Positions 1-12,114 are shown, numbered from the stretch's first letter. The stretch is 64,000 bases of DNA from Calonectria ilicicola (GCA_020809705.1 CP085831.1:1798001-1862000), one strand, 5' to 3'. The notes: generated by a model from the letters alone, not told the origin. Numbers and translations: made by a program.

Positions 1-386
1 TGACATCGTCAGCGGGGGAGCTGAGTCTGGTGGAGATCACTTCTCCACATGGCCCCTGGAGGCGCGGTCCGGTATGCGCTAAAGTGCCCTATGTCCAATG
101 ATACCCCCGCTAACACCGATAGATCTCAGCCCGAAATCTGTTTTCGGGATGGTTTGCTTGGTTCAAAATTAGCGGCTGAGCTGTGGAACCACCCACGTTT
201 CTTTTTAACCACTTTTTAAAATGGTCGAGAACGCGGTCTCTTCAGGGCGATTTTTTTTTTTTTTGGCTTCGATGCATTTCCCCCTACATTTGGCACCCCT
301 ATTTGTAAAAAATAAAATCTTTTGGTTTGCAATCAATTGTAACCTTCAAATGACATGAGGCCTTGGTGCACATTGCCTCCATCAAG
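1..386. other. 5' flank without recognisable gene
   Basis: No supported coding region is seen. A run of T at 250-263 lies upstream of the SGNH hydrolase gene. A three-codon upstream ORF (ATG at 350) and another out-of-frame ATG at 355 precede the chosen start, so the true 5' end of that gene could differ. Confidence 0.4.
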
Positions 387-1964
387 ATGCCAGCTATGGG
401 CATGCCAGCGGTGACGGTTGGCCGGGCAATGCTATTTCTGGCTTCAATTTGCTGTATTTACATGGCAACAGTCTTATTTTCTAGCTCCAGCGACGATTCT
501 CTGCCGGCGGAAATAATCAAGCAACCAACCTCAAATTCAGTCACATCTCCCAATTCCAGCGATGATTCCCACCAAGAGGACATAATCGAGCAGGCGGTCT
601 ACAATGCAACCATATCTTCTAATTCCATCAATATTTCCACCTCAGAGACTACCGCCAAGCAACTGATACCCACTCCGACCACATCTTCTATTTTTAGCGA
701 TGCTTCACCCTTAGACGACATAATCAAGCAATCGATCTCGACTGCAGCCATACCTTCGAGCGCCATCAACTTTCCCCTCCCCGAGGATATAATCAAGCAA
801 ACGATTTCCACTCCAACCGTATCTCCTAGTTCTAGCGATGCTTCATTAACGGAAGAAATATTCGTAGAACCCGATTTTGAGGAGAGCCGCCACTCTTTTC
901 GGTGGGACAATATTAAACATGTGTACGTTGGGATACGGTAGATGATCCTTTCCACATACTTTTCTCACACTCTCTAGGATTGCATTCGGAGACTCCCACA
1001 CATTTATTCAAGGAACAAAAGGCTATCCTGGTTTTAGTTTTATAGGAGACTATGAAAATCATTTTGACTTCGCCCCCGAGGAGTTACTTGCATCTAGATT
1101 CGTGGAGAGATTCTGGGGCACAAAAGCAGGAGGCCAACCCATTTGGGTCCAGTTTCTTACGGGCTGCGGGGTTAAAAAAGGCGACACCAACCCTTCAAAC
1201 TGTAAGATGCCGCTGTGGAATTTTGCCTGCGCTGGATCGGGAATGGCAGAAAAGTTTGCCGAAATTCACCACCCGTGGACAATCCCACTGGTCAATCAAA
1301 CTCAACGGTTTCTTAACTGGGGCGCTCCAGTTCTTGAGACGAAAATGAATAAGTCCGAAGCTCTCGTTGTACTATGGCCTGGAGCGAATGATATCTGGGA
1401 CACGTACAGACGCGGCATCCCCCGTGACGATTACTTTGGCGAGTACCACAAGATTATTAGGTTCATGTTCGAGACCAGCATCCAGCCACTTTATGATGCA
1501 GGCTATGAGAATTTCCTTTTCCTTAACCAAGCCCCATTGCATCGCAGCCCGCACTACTGGAATCAACTCAGCATCCCACTCTTTAATGCTACAACAATGG
1601 GATGGTGGAACAGCATCCTGTCAGAGCACAACGCTGGATTTGCAGAAACACACAAATCTGCAAGTTTTCTTGTCTACGACACTTTTTCATTCCTCACTGA
1701 TATCCTGGATAACCCGGGACAATACCAAATCGCCAACACGACAAAGTACTGTCGCGAAGCTAAAAATGAGACAGTATTCACAAACCCTGGTGTCTTTGGT
1801 TGTGCCCCGATTGACACCTATTTTTGGTTTGACTTTGGGCATTTGTGAGTTAAGTAGCGCTATCTAACTTTTCTTTTGCTAATGGCAAAACTAGGACCAG
1901 CTATATTCAAAAGCTCATGGCCACTGATATGAAAGCATTTTTAAAATACAAGTCAGATGTGTGA
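387..1964 (+). CDS. Membrane-anchored SGNH/GDSL-family hydrolase
   Basis: Predicted esterase or acylhydrolase. Exons 387-922, 978-1844 and 1895-1964 give 490 aa with both introns in phase (GTACGT...TAG and GTGAGT...TAG). The first in-frame ATG is 387; reading is open upstream but lacks another ATG. Residues about 8-30 form one hydrophobic segment (signal anchor or signal peptide), followed by a Ser/Thr-rich stalk of about 130 residues with repeated EDIIKQ-like units. The catalytic domain starts at the intron 1 junction with the block I motif GDSH. It continues with the block III motif GANDIW and ends with FDFGHLT, carrying the Asp and His of the catalytic triad; all three SGNH blocks are present, so the enzyme looks intact. 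Closest family idea is the fungal CE16 or thermolabile-hemolysin-like GDSL group; the substrate cannot be read from sequence. Confidence 0.85.
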
Positions 1965-2683
1965 TTGGTGCTTAGTTATTGCTTCCAATATTGAGTATTT
2001 CGGGGTTTTATGACGTCTCTTATCGAGCTACTGAGCTAAATTGACCTGAGTCATGAAGAACTCAGCATCACAATTGTTACTATCAACACAAAAAAGTTGG
2101 CCCAATTAAGCTTCTGAAAAGGGCAAGAAGCAAAGTATTAAAAAGGATGGGAGGAGGGGAGAAACAAGGCATGTATATAATTACAATAAGTGTAACAAAC
2201 TAGTCTCTTGAAGAGATTTGACACTCGAAATTCGAAAAGAATCAAGCTCATTCATACCTCAAGCCAAGCCAAACTATAATATTTATTCTTACCTTGGACA
2301 ACTCAGCCAACTTAGTCACATCTACCAAGATTCGAGATCACTGAAAGTCTTGCCCCTAGACATGATTACCGGTGGTTTAAACCCGCCCTCAATCCACACT
2401 ACCCAGCGGCTAGCAGATTCAGCTGCAGCATCCGGATCTATTCAGCGATGCCCAAGATATCCCATGCTTGTCAGAGCGGTGACTGTGGTGGTGGCAACAG
2501 ACGCAACGATGTCTGCGCATGTGAACGGGCGTAAATGCACGCGAGGGGACGGTCTAGATTTTGCCCCGCGTATTAACCCCATCCGGAACGGACACTGGTT
2601 GATCCTTACCCATACTTATAAAACCGGCAAGCAAGCAATATTTTATATTCCTCTCAACACATGCACGCTCTTGCACTCACACC
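1965..2683. other. Intergenic, no supported gene
   Basis: No coding signal that I trust. The open frame running through 2218-2934 lacks family similarity and overlaps the F-box pseudogene in another frame. Confidence 0.4.
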
Positions 2684-4219
2684 ATGGCCTCTATAAATCT
2701 GACAAATCTTTCTACAGAAAATCTTCTGCATATAGTGGGCATATTTTGCCTGCACTGCCAGGGCGAACAGCCACCGCAGATGCTCGGCATTGGCACTCAA
2801 AATTAGCGACAGGTACACAATGGCCGAAAAGCACACTCCTTGCTAAATCGCCAAGCGCTACTTTCACTCTGCCTCACTTCCAAGAAAATGCGAAATATTG
2901 CTCAACCAGTCCTGTATCATCAATTTTTGTTTGAATTTGCCAATTTGAATACCTTTGAGGTGAAAAGTTCTTGGGAGGGGTGCTTTTTATCTTGGACACG
3001 AACCATTACTCACCGCCACGACCTGGCAAGCCAGGTTAGGGCAATATATATCCCCCCAGGATTGATGATTAACTTTGATATTGACAAAACGCGGAAACTA
3101 TTGCATCAAACTGCCACGGCACTCGGCATCCATGACCTTGCTGACGTGTGGAGGCGGCGACTTGAGGATACTCCACCGTTCATTCAAACAAAATGGGATG
3201 CCTTTTTCTCCCCTTTCTGGGCTGGCTTTTCAGATGGGGGCACAAACCTGACGGAAACCCAACAGAACAAGCTCAAAAGGGGATTCTCTCGTCCAAATGC
3301 CCCTAGGGAATCCTTGAGGGACTATCCGATAAGAGTCGAGCTCCTCTACCACGTGCTCGCCTTGCTCCCCAATCTTCAACTATTGCGTTTTGGGGATTGA
3401 TTATTTGAGTATCAGTCTACGAGTTCCCAGTTCCAATCTACTTTACGAACCCTTGGCATAACTCAACTACTACTCAAACACTATGACGGATTCAATGTTT
3501 CTACACCTCTTCTTGAATCATCCATCGGCCTAGAGTCGCTCAGTCTGCGTGGAAAAAGAAACTCCTCGCACCAGAGCCTTCCTGACTTTCCCAACTTGAA
3601 AGCCATCCATTTGTCAGGGATGCGATTGAAGGCACGCAGACTAAGCGAATATCTTGATCGCTGTTCAACGCGACTTCATACACTAGTGTACGAAGCAGCT
3701 GAACAGGTATTCGTCGAGGAGGGTGGATGTATTACCAATCCGCCTGACGTTTACGATCATGTCTTGCCATCTGAGCTGGCAGAGTGCTTGGCGAAACACC
3801 GTGACACAATCAAGTCGTTACATTTAGATGTGAGACGGCACCACTACTCCCCGAAACGGGTTGGTGGCCCATGGGTTCCTCCAACACCGGATACCGACAT
3901 TGACATTAAACCTCTGAATCTCAGCAAGTTTGTATCGCTCGAGACCCTTCTCATCAGCTCAAACTTGGTCTATCAAACTTCCGAACACAAGAACAATGTT
4001 GAAGATTTGTTCAAATGTTTGCCTCGATCCGTTACCTCACTGCACATAGTGCACAACGAACGGATTCAGATACAGGAAGTAGAAAACGGGCTCATGTACC
4101 TTGCCAAAGAATACAAGCGGCTTCTAAATCTGTGACGGGTTTTCTGGGATGCTGACTGCAAGTTCAGCAGTAACACTGTAAAGCAACTTTTTGTAGCCCA
4201 GGGCGTAGAGTTTGGGTAA
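2684..4219 (+). pseudogene. F-box/LRR-like protein gene with three in-frame stops
   Basis: One reading frame of about 511 codons runs from ATG 2684 to TAA 4217-4219 without introns. It is interrupted only by TAG at 2804, TGA at 3398 and TGA at 4133. The start encodes an F-box-like helix (LSTENLLHIV) and, after the first stop, the typical continuation LLSLCLTSKKMRNIAQPVLY. The middle is leucine-rich with NLKAIHLSGM-type strands, and the last segment after the third stop (RVFWDA...) still reads like a family C terminus. Each stop is one C:G-to-T:A transition from a sense codon (CAG to TAG, CGA or TGG to TGA). F-box proteins act as SCF ubiquitin-ligase substrate receptors. I call it a pseudogene. 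The alternative is that mRNA editing or readthrough joins the segments, since nothing else in 1.5 kb is damaged. Confidence 0.7.
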
Positions 4220-4534
4220 GAATCATGGCCGCTGCCACCACTTCAGCGTCCCTTTTGTTTCCGCACGGTTTCGTCTCGGAGGACACGCCTGCGATCTCTG
4301 GACCGCCTCCGCTTGCCATATCCGAAATGACAATGACTTGTGATGCCTCTTCTCATAGAAGGTTTGGTTAAAGCTTAGTTAGATAGATTTGTTAGTTGGT
4401 GAGCCCTAAGGATGAGCGGAGTGCCAAGAGAAAGACAATAAAACTCTGGGTTTAGATCGAAGTTTTGTGTACACTAGGGCAATTGAATGTTGCCTTAGGA
4501 TACAAGGCTTTAGATGTTTATGATGGTTGTAAAG

Positions 4535-6837
4535 CTAAACTGCCGATACAACCTGAATTCTTATGTGGTTTTGGTTATTTTCCGACACGTACGAGAGCTG
4601 ATATCTACAATTAAGCGATTTCATATAACTTTCAATGCCAACTACTCCACTCTCTGAGTATCTCTGTAGTTGCTCATATAAGATGTCGCAGCGACAGACC
4701 AAGTATGCAAGGGCCATAATTGTACCCAAATCAGCACATTTAAATGGAAAGTAACACTTGGGAGCATTAATATAGATAAATCCACCAATGCAAACAAGTG
4801 TAGCAAGCATAAAAAGCAAAACCCCAACACTGATCCAAACACAAACATTGAATGTCATCCAAGTAATAGCATTGTTAAAAGGAACATTGGCAAGAATGAT
4901 TGGCAGGAAGTCGCTAAGAATTGTTGCAAATGAAACGAGTGCTGGCAAAGGGTGGTCATTAGAAATATAACTCACTAGCCCAGTATATGGATTAGGCAAG
5001 AGAGGTATTTGAACTGAGTGTTCGAATTTCGCTGGATGTCGAGACATTCCTAAGTAAGGTAACAATGTTGCTAATTCTATAAAATAGATCAGTAAACCAC
5101 ATTCCTTCTAATTGCACCTGATACGTCGAATACATCTCAATGTAAGACAAAAATGCACTTGCCTCTGAATATATGATTCCATCCGAAGGTGATGATCATT
5201 CCAAAAATAGTAAAGAGAAGCCGGACACCAAATCTTCTCTGAGAATCCATGAACCTCTCAAAGCTGGTATCTTTATTGGTGTATCGATAATACAGAATTA
5301 ACGTTGAGAGTCCCATGATGAAGATGGACAGTCCAGCGACCTTTGCCTACATCCAGCCTGTCTCCGATCTATTTTGACACTCACCTCCGACCTCGCATGG
5401 CGTGGATGGCAAGATATGGGTTTCAGGGCCAAGTTCAGGTTTCGGTGTTGCGAAATTGGAGGCGTCGACCAAATCATTGAGAACAACAATGCCATAGCTT
5501 CGTCGTCCCGAAGGATGAATAGCATGACCAAGGGAGAAGCTTCGATTGCCAACCATATCGGCAACTCTTGAGGTAGAATACATTCCATCAGTTCCCAAAG
5601 TTAGGCTCCGTACCAACGCATTAAATGATGGATTCGTGGAAAGCCTTGCTATTCCCAAGATACTGCGTGGATCAAACGTAACTCCGTAGGACTTGTTGCG
5701 AAGTTGGAAAGACAACGCAATTGTCATGATGGCCATTACAATTAAAAGTACCTGCGCAACACGAATGACTGGATAAGATGCTTCAAGTGACCCGCTGCAG
5801 TGTGCTTTCCGGTTTTGAAGACAATCACCTCGGAGTCTCAGGTATACACACTCAACGGCCAGAGGAATCATTAGGGCTGCGATATACTGCAGAATAATCG
5901 ATAGCGCAATGGATGGGTGTTCCTTGAGTGATGGGGAAAGTGCAGTCAGATATCCAAGGCCTGCGTTTCCGGGAAGAGTTAAAGTCTCTGACAATTTCCC
6001 CCCACGTGCGGATGTGAGTCGAGAAAATGGCTCTAAGCTTTGAGTTTCCAGGGCTATAATTTTCCATGGAATAGAAAATATTGATGCGATTAAAATGGGT
6101 AGAAATGTCCCAATGAAGTATACCGTAATAGGAGAGAGAGACGCATCTTCATGAAGCCAGCCAGTTTCTTTCGGTGGTGTACCAGGTGGTTTAGGCGTTT
6201 CAGAGGTATCCACGAGGGAAAGCCAGCCAGTCTCTTCAGGTGGGGCACCGAGCGTCATTGTACTGACCTCTCCCGAGGGTGAAGTGGTCGTGTGAGAACC
6301 AGCTTCACTATCAGAGAACCAATTAACATCAGCGCCGGGAGCACAGCCATAATTCGAAACTCCAGAAGACGTGACACATTCGAACAAGGATACTGAAAAT
6401 ACCGGGTCAACCGGCATTTGTGTAATACCCATGGTGGCAGTGGAATGTTGACTTGTTAAGGAGGCTGAATGAGTTGGCTGCTGCCTGACAGCCAAATTGG
6501 TACCAAGATGGGTTTTCGGAGATGCTTTTTGATTTGGGAGAGCTAAATTCGCAGATTCAAGTAATAATATAAAAGAAAGGGTCAGCCCAATTAGAAAGAG
6601 GAGGACTGGCCACTTCAAAAATTTGGGTTTCCAGTACTTCTGGTGTGTTTCGTCCAGATGCGAGATGGTGGTATTTTGATGGCCTCTCCATCGCCGACAG
6701 TACCATCCTAAAAATATGAGTAGCACAAAAACGCATGGTATAAAAGATATAAAAGCGATAAATCTTGATAATCCCGAAATTGTAACCGTTAGAGTCTCCA
6801 CATGGGTTGGGGTTGGTGTTGTAATTGAAACACTCAT
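4535..6837 (-). CDS. DUF3433-like multi-pass membrane protein
   Basis: Three exons are inferred: 6837 to about 5392/5385, 5346-5163 and 5076-4535 (about 725 aa). Start is the ATG at 6837. An N-terminal TM segment (FISFIPCVFVLLIFLGW) is followed by a basic W-rich motif and KYWKPKFLKWPVLLFLIGLTL, the usual beginning of fungal DUF3433 proteins. The middle carries a low-complexity stalk with a duplicated PPxETGWL motif and then several more TM segments; exons 2 and 3 add at least three. Exon 2 to 3 uses a GC-AG intron (GCAAGT at 5162). The strong GTGAGT donor at 5384 leaves exon 1 one base out of phase with exon 2; the in-phase GTCGGA at 5391 would be a poor donor. Either a non-canonical splice or a one-base lesion exists there. 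Function unknown. Confidence 0.65.
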
Positions 6838-7213
6838 GACCGTGATCACTTTCGCATCAAAGTATCTTTAGAAATTTAGGGCGGATCTGAAAGTATTTAT
6901 ATCTTCCTCCTTGACCTCGACCGTAGGTGGCTTGACCGTGCTATAATATGAAATGGGCAAATACATCGTGCAAATGGAATGAGATTTTGTTTGACACGAC
7001 ACATTCAAGATTGTTCTGGGCCCAGTGCCGCAACCTTACATCAGCTACTGTTCAGCCACTGTTCTCGACTGGTCTTCACCAGCAGTCTCGAACGGCCGTT
7101 TAGCAGTTAAACTTTTAAAAACAGATAGATTCTGAAATGCGGCGACATGCCTCGAGGTTAAACGTTGCACTAAAAATTAACATCATCTCATTGGCCATCA
7201 CCAAAATTTAGTC

Positions 7214-7468
7214 ATGAGTTCGAGCTCCAGCCCGCCCGTTTGTAACTTTGACTTTGGTGAACTAGGGCCAAAAAGCGTTGGTTGGTGTTCACTCGTGATG
7301 TCAATTGACTTGCCACGGCAGCCAGAACAAGAACCCAATTTCCTTGGCTTCTTGAATTATGTAGAACTACATTCGAGTTTAACAGCGCCCTTAGAAACCG
7401 TTGTTCATAAAATACAAAGCGTACAAATACTAGATATAGCAGCATGCAAGGAAGAGGCATATATTTAG
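7214..7468 (+). CDS. Small ORF, unrecognised
   Basis: An ATG-initiated ORF of 84 aa with a serine-rich start and no signal peptide, membrane segment or family resemblance. It could be a chance frame; an antisense frame of nearly equal length exists over the same DNA. I give it low weight. Confidence 0.15.
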   Translation: MSSSSSPPVCNFDFGELGPKSVGWCSLVMSIDLPRQPEQEPNFLGFLNYVELHSSLTAPLETVVHKIQSVQILDIAACKEEAYI

Positions 7469-7957
7469 TCGGTTAGTTGCTATATACCCTGCACTTGCTT
7501 TTCCCTACACATCGCTGGTGACTATCTCTGTACGCAAAGCAAATATCGCTCGATAAAATAGCCTTGTGACCTTTCAAATTTATAATGGAAATGATATTAT
7601 GAAATGATGTGAGAGTAGTTACTATGTACATTTTAATTAGAGTATTTTTAGGATGTATACACATAGCTGAAGGCGAGCAGGATTCTGTTCAGAGCTTTTG
7701 CCGCAGAGTCAGCAGAGAGTCAACCAAGGGCCAGCCAGTCATGGCTCGAGTCTCGACTGATGTTAAAACAGCATCAGCTCGGGCCTTGACACAGCAAAGA
7801 AAAATCTCGGCTTCCACGAAGTAGATACAGAGGGATTGCGCTGACGATATTTGTTCCGTTCCTAATCAGGCTTAGCATCAACAAGCTCGGATGTTCAAAC
7901 CTTAGTTGAAAATTCCACGAATCCCATCCTCTGCTCCACCCCACACATCTGATCAAG

Positions 7958-8301
7958 ATGAAACGATGGCTTATTCTCCTTTCGGCAATTGCTGTCGCGG
8001 ACCTATTCTAGAAACTGACCAGAATCGACCTGACACCACCATGAGAGGGAGCTTAAATCGAGATCAGGAAACACCCGTAGTCATGCAAAAAAACCTAATC
8101 ATCTCGGTCACCCCGGTCAGAAAAATACGAGTCCCCGTGCCTCTCGTAACTGGTCCCTGTATCTGCGGAGCCTGGAATCCATGTGCTGCTCCTCCAATGG
8201 AGTACAACCCGCCTCTTGTCCTTCTTCTTGCCAAGAAAACGCAATCGCTTAAGCTTGGAATTAAGCTAAACAAAGTCATGTTTAATTGGCCAAGGCCCTA
8301 A
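7958..8301 (+). pseudogene. Possible small secreted protein with a frameshift
   Basis: ATG 7958 begins a convincing signal-peptide-like stretch (MKRWLILLSAIAVA) but stops after 17 codons at 8009. The next frame is open across the same point and runs to TAA at 8301 with a small cysteine cluster (CICGAWNPC). A one-base lesion or an unrecognised splice would join the two. No family is recognised; this may be a broken small secreted protein or coincidence. Confidence 0.25.
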
Positions 8302-8570
8302 CTCCACTGTGGAGGAAATTTTCGTGTAGCATCGCCGTCTTGGCAAATCTTTGTGTGGTCCTTTTGCTAGCTATGTTAGGCCATCGGACATTCCTTTTCG
8401 TCCCTGCTTGATATGGATGGTTTGATGTATCATGTATCCTTGTCTAGAAGTTCTGGAAATTTCGGTTTCGGGTGTTTTGGGTAGAAAGCTGTTGCTGGGA
8501 GCTAAAATGGAATCAGGTAAGTGGTCATACGGCATCACCGTGAAAGCAGGTTGAGATTTTCGACAATCAA

Positions 8571-8580
8571 ATATATAAAG
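8571..8580 (+). promoter_or_regulatory. TATA box of the deuterolysin gene
   Basis: ATATATAAAG lies about 125-130 bp upstream of the ATG. It is followed by a pyrimidine-rich leader, as is usual for strongly expressed fungal secreted-protein genes. Confidence 0.5.
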
Positions 8581-8631
8581 ACTGCTCTAATAGCATTATA
8601 CCACAACAGTTCATTCTTCTCTATACTTCAA

Positions 8632-8673
8632 CACTCATTTCTCACAATATTCATTTCTCACAACACTCATTTA
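8632..8673 (+). repeat. 16-bp tandem repeat in the deuterolysin 5' leader
   Basis: The unit CACTCATTTCTCACAA occurs at 8632-8647, again with two changes at 8648-8663, and partially at 8664-8673, just upstream of the ATG at 8704. Confidence 0.6.
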
Positions 8674-8703
8674 TACAGCCAAGGCTCCTCTCTCTCTTTC
8701 ACC

Positions 8704-9821
8704 ATGAAGGTTTTCAACATTTTGGCCGCTGCCACCCTCACTGCTGCTCTGCCTACCATCGACACCCGAGAGGCAAAGGCCCTTGATGTTCAGATTAACC
8801 GAGTCGGAAACTCCCAAGTTCATGCCGTCATCCGCAATACCGGAAGCTCCGATCTCAAAATCCTAAAGACCGGTACCATCCTCGACGATGCCCACGTCGA
8901 AAAGGCTCAGGTCACTTCTGAAGGTAAATATTGAATTGCTCTGTACTCTGTTCCAATTTCTAACTCGTTCCAGGTCAACATGTTCCCTTTAGCGGAATTA
9001 AGGTCTTCATGGGCTTCAACGGCAAAAGTCTCCCAGAGAGCGCCTTCGTCCGCATCCCTGCCGACGGTTCCATCGAGAAAACCTTTGACGTCGCAGAGTT
9101 TCACGATCTAGCCAAGGGTGGTAGCTGCACCATCCAATCAGACGGATCGTTCCACTACGCCAAGGAGAACTCCACCATCATTGAGGGAGTTATCCCATAC
9201 CACTCCAACCCCATCACCGCCGATGTCGATGGCGAGAAGGCAGCCCAGGTCCACAGCGCGTCCCTGGCTAAGCGCACCGTCAAGCGCACCAACCTTTCAG
9301 GCTGCACCGGCTCCAAGCTAACAGCCGCCAAGAAGGCCATTTCAGTCTGTGCCACACGGGCAAAGAAGGCCGCTACTGCAGCCTCAAGCGGTTCCAGCGC
9401 CAAGATGGAGGAGTACTTCAAATCTAGCTCCTCGTCCACCCGCCAGACCGTCGCTGGAGTCTACAACAAGATTGCGACCGAGTGCGGCACCACCACTGGA
9501 GGCTCCACCGGATACTCATGCGTTGATACCACTGAGAACTACTGCAAGGAATCTGGAGCGACTGCCTATGCTGATGTTGGTGTTGGCATCACTGTGTACT
9601 GCGACGACTACTTCAACTTCCCATCAGCCAGCACTGCCTGCCACGCTGGAGACCAGGTTGGAATTGCCATTCACGAGTTCAGCCATCTTGAGCAGATTAA
9701 GGGCACTGATGATTACACCGGCTATGGCTACGACACTGTCCGCAGCTTGACTGCCGCGCAGAACATTAACCACGCCGACACATACATGCTCTTCGCTAAT
9801 GCCATTGAGGTTGGCTGCTAA
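8704..9821 (+). CDS. Deuterolysin metalloprotease (M35), secreted zymogen
   Basis: Exons 8704-8923 and 8974-9821 give 355 aa; the 50-bp intron has GTAAAT, CTAAC and CAG signals. Residues 1-15 or so form a signal peptide (MKVFNILAAATLTAA). A propeptide of about 170 residues ends at paired basic sites (LAKR, then TVKR), so the mature enzyme probably begins at TNLSGC. The mature part has the deuterolysin zinc site HEFSH followed by the aspzincin motif GTDDYTGYGY, and the expected cysteines. Deuterolysins are extracellular zinc endopeptidases that prefer basic substrates; in fungi they serve nutrition and host-protein degradation. All key residues are present and the length fits the family, so it should be functional. 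Confidence 0.95.
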
Positions 9822-11229
9822 ACGCTTAGCTCATTCATGTAATTTCTTTGGAATAGAATGTATCAATAGTAGCCGTCCTAGTGTATTCTTTAAATAGATC
9901 TAAAATGTATTTTTATCATTTTTTGCATTATTAGAAGAAGTATTTTCATTTTCAATGGTTTAGCACAGATTGCAGAGGTCGTTTAGAAGAGTACAGCAAC
10001 ACAAAATCTGGTAATATGTTCAATCTTAGACATCAGTTCGTTTAGAAATGCATTATTTATCAGCTTTAGAAGAAAATTATTTCCCTTGGCCATGTGAATT
10101 ACTTCTCTGATCTCATAGGGCTAGCTATGCATGACATATCTAAGCGAGCGATCAGCAGACAATGATGATGGAAAAACTTGGGTGTCGCAAGGCTATGCGA
10201 TGATAGTCTACAGGGTAAATGTGGCAAGCTGAGGGACTTATTGGCATAGGTCGGTCAGATATAATAGCTTCAGCTAATTCCCTACACAATGTCAGTCCTG
10301 ATGGAAATAGCATCAGTATTTTTTTTCTAGTAACTAGTCACAGTTACCTATTGGCTCATCATTCAAGGGCTGAATAGGTAATCCTCTTGGTTGAGGTGGA
10401 AGCACTTTGAAATGAAATCAGATAAAGTCGTAAGGGGTACTCAGGCTAGTATTGTTGAATGTTGCAACTCGTCTTGGCGGTGCAAGGTACACTGAAACAA
10501 GCTTAGATCAAGGGTTCTAAGTGGAGAATTGGATTGGTCTTCTTCAGTAACGTGATCCAATGGTCACCCTGGCCCATGCCGGCTGGTTCCGGTGATCCCC
10601 CTTCATCCCTGCCAGGGATCTCTTCCTGGAATCAGCTGCCCATACATGAAGGTACAACAAATCGAACGGATCATCATCCCATCTAACAATAATTTATGCA
10701 CTGTTTTCAGTAATAATGAGGGTATTTTAAAAACTCGTCGTTAAAATCCAAGTCATAAAAGAATGTGTCAGCGGAGGTACGGAGGAAGCCCGTTTTGGAT
10801 ACGAGCAAGTCGGCTCATGTAAACTCTGCAATGTCCGCTGCGCCAGTCAAGCGCTCTATCTGTAACTGCTCTCGTAGAAACATGCACTAAGTTTCGGGTC
10901 ATCGGCAACCATTTTAGCTTTGCCCCTTTCGCTACCACCTTTTCGAAACGGAGGCTCGGGGTTGGTGTGGATATGACGCCAGGGTCCAAGCTCCATTCAA
11001 GATCTTCCACCAGTGACGATGGCCACAACTACCCAGTGCATCTCACGACTCCAATTTTCCTAGCCTATGCGAAATAACTAGTGTTTGATGGTTGAGGGTC
11101 AGCGGCATCTCCGACTCGATTTCGAGCCATGGAGAGATGGCTTCTATAAAATAGCATCAGTCCCGAGACTAGAAAAAGGGTATATACAAGTCCTCAGCTT
11201 CTCATTATACACTCGATACTCCAGTCAAA
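9822..11229. other. 1.4-kb intergenic region
   Basis: No recognisable gene on either strand. Short frames around 10768-11028 look accidental. The right end holds the promoter of the small secreted protein. Confidence 0.4.
11145..11153 (+). promoter_or_regulatory. TATA box of the small secreted protein gene
   Basis: TATAAAATA lies about 80 bp upstream of the ATG at 11230. Confidence 0.5.
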
Positions 11230-11796
11230 ATGGTCTGCCTCTCAACCTTCGCTTCTATCTTGGCCGTCGCTGCCTCAGTTAGCGCCACGCTTGACCCTGC
11301 GACCAGCAACACCAAGGGAAAATTCCCCAAGAGCCCTGCTTGCTCCGGTGCGTCAAGATCACCACTTCACCGTCTTGGCATGAACTCCACCGCTAACTAA
11401 GGTCAAACAGCTACCAAGGTTTCCAAGGCCATCCAGGCCGCTGAGTGTGCTCACAACACACGCGTGAGCGGCAAGCAGACGTTCGCCGTTTTCCAGGTTG
11501 ATCACCAGTACGACAAGAACCATGGTGCTCCCTATGGTACCTGCTCAGCATACACTTGCACCGCCCCCACAGACTCCCAACTGACTACCAACTCTGACTA
11601 TTGGACCTTTTTCTGGAAGTAAGTAGATTTTACCTTTGCAAGGCCGAAATAAAAATAGAAGATACTAACCAACTGTAGCTCCAACGGCGAGTCTTCGGGT
11701 GTTGGTACTGGTTGCATCCGAGACCCCACCGATGGTACCTGCGGTTGCGAAAACTCCGACGGTAAATTCATCAAGGGCAGCAGCTCCTGCAAATAA
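11230..11796 (+). CDS. Small secreted cysteine-containing protein
   Basis: Exons 11230-11347, 11411-11618 and 11679-11796 give 147 aa with both introns in phase (GTGCGT...CAG, GTAAGT...TAG). Individual exons fall below a usual ORF length cutoff, so only assembly reveals the gene. Residues 1-20 form a signal peptide (MVCLSTFASILAVAASVSA). The mature part has about eight cysteines, among them one early (SPAC), one in AAECAH, a pair in TCSAYTC, and a C-terminal group TGC, TCGCE and SSC*. No transmembrane segment or catalytic motif is visible. I do not recognise a named family; it has the size and cysteine pattern of a secreted effector-like or antimicrobial protein. It lies about 190 bp from the RIP-mutated transposon block, a typical setting for fast-evolving effectors. 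Confidence 0.8.
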
Positions 11797-11988
11797 ACAG
11801 AGTAAAACATATTGTGCTTTTCTCTCGGTCAAGAAATGAATGGTTGATGGACAATTTCAATGAATATACTAGACGGTTACGTGTATGTCTAATTAGAATG
11901 CGGTGACGAAAGAACAAGAATATAACATTTTATTGATTACTTGGTCACTTTAAATGGCTGTATGACTAATGTCCAAGTTTTTACCTAT

Positions 11989-12021
11989 TAGAGTCCTTCC
12001 CCACCCAACCGTGACCCCACC
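11989..12021 (+). repeat. Left terminal inverted repeat plus TA of a Fot1/Pot2-like transposon
   Basis: This 33-bp stretch is an exact reverse complement of 20717-20749. It starts with the TA target duplication followed by a 31-bp inverted repeat beginning GAGTCCTTCC and ending GTGACCCCACC. Confidence 0.9.
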
Positions 12022-12114
12022 TTTCCGTGACATGCTTCCGGACACGTAATTCCTTCACCTTCACTGTAACTCGTACTAAATTTATAGTAATCCTTGTCCA
12101 ATTTAGCTGAAAAA

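Noticed and set aside
2218..2934. Open frame of 238 codons
   Set aside because: It has no ATG start at its beginning, no family resemblance, and overlaps the better-supported F-box frame.
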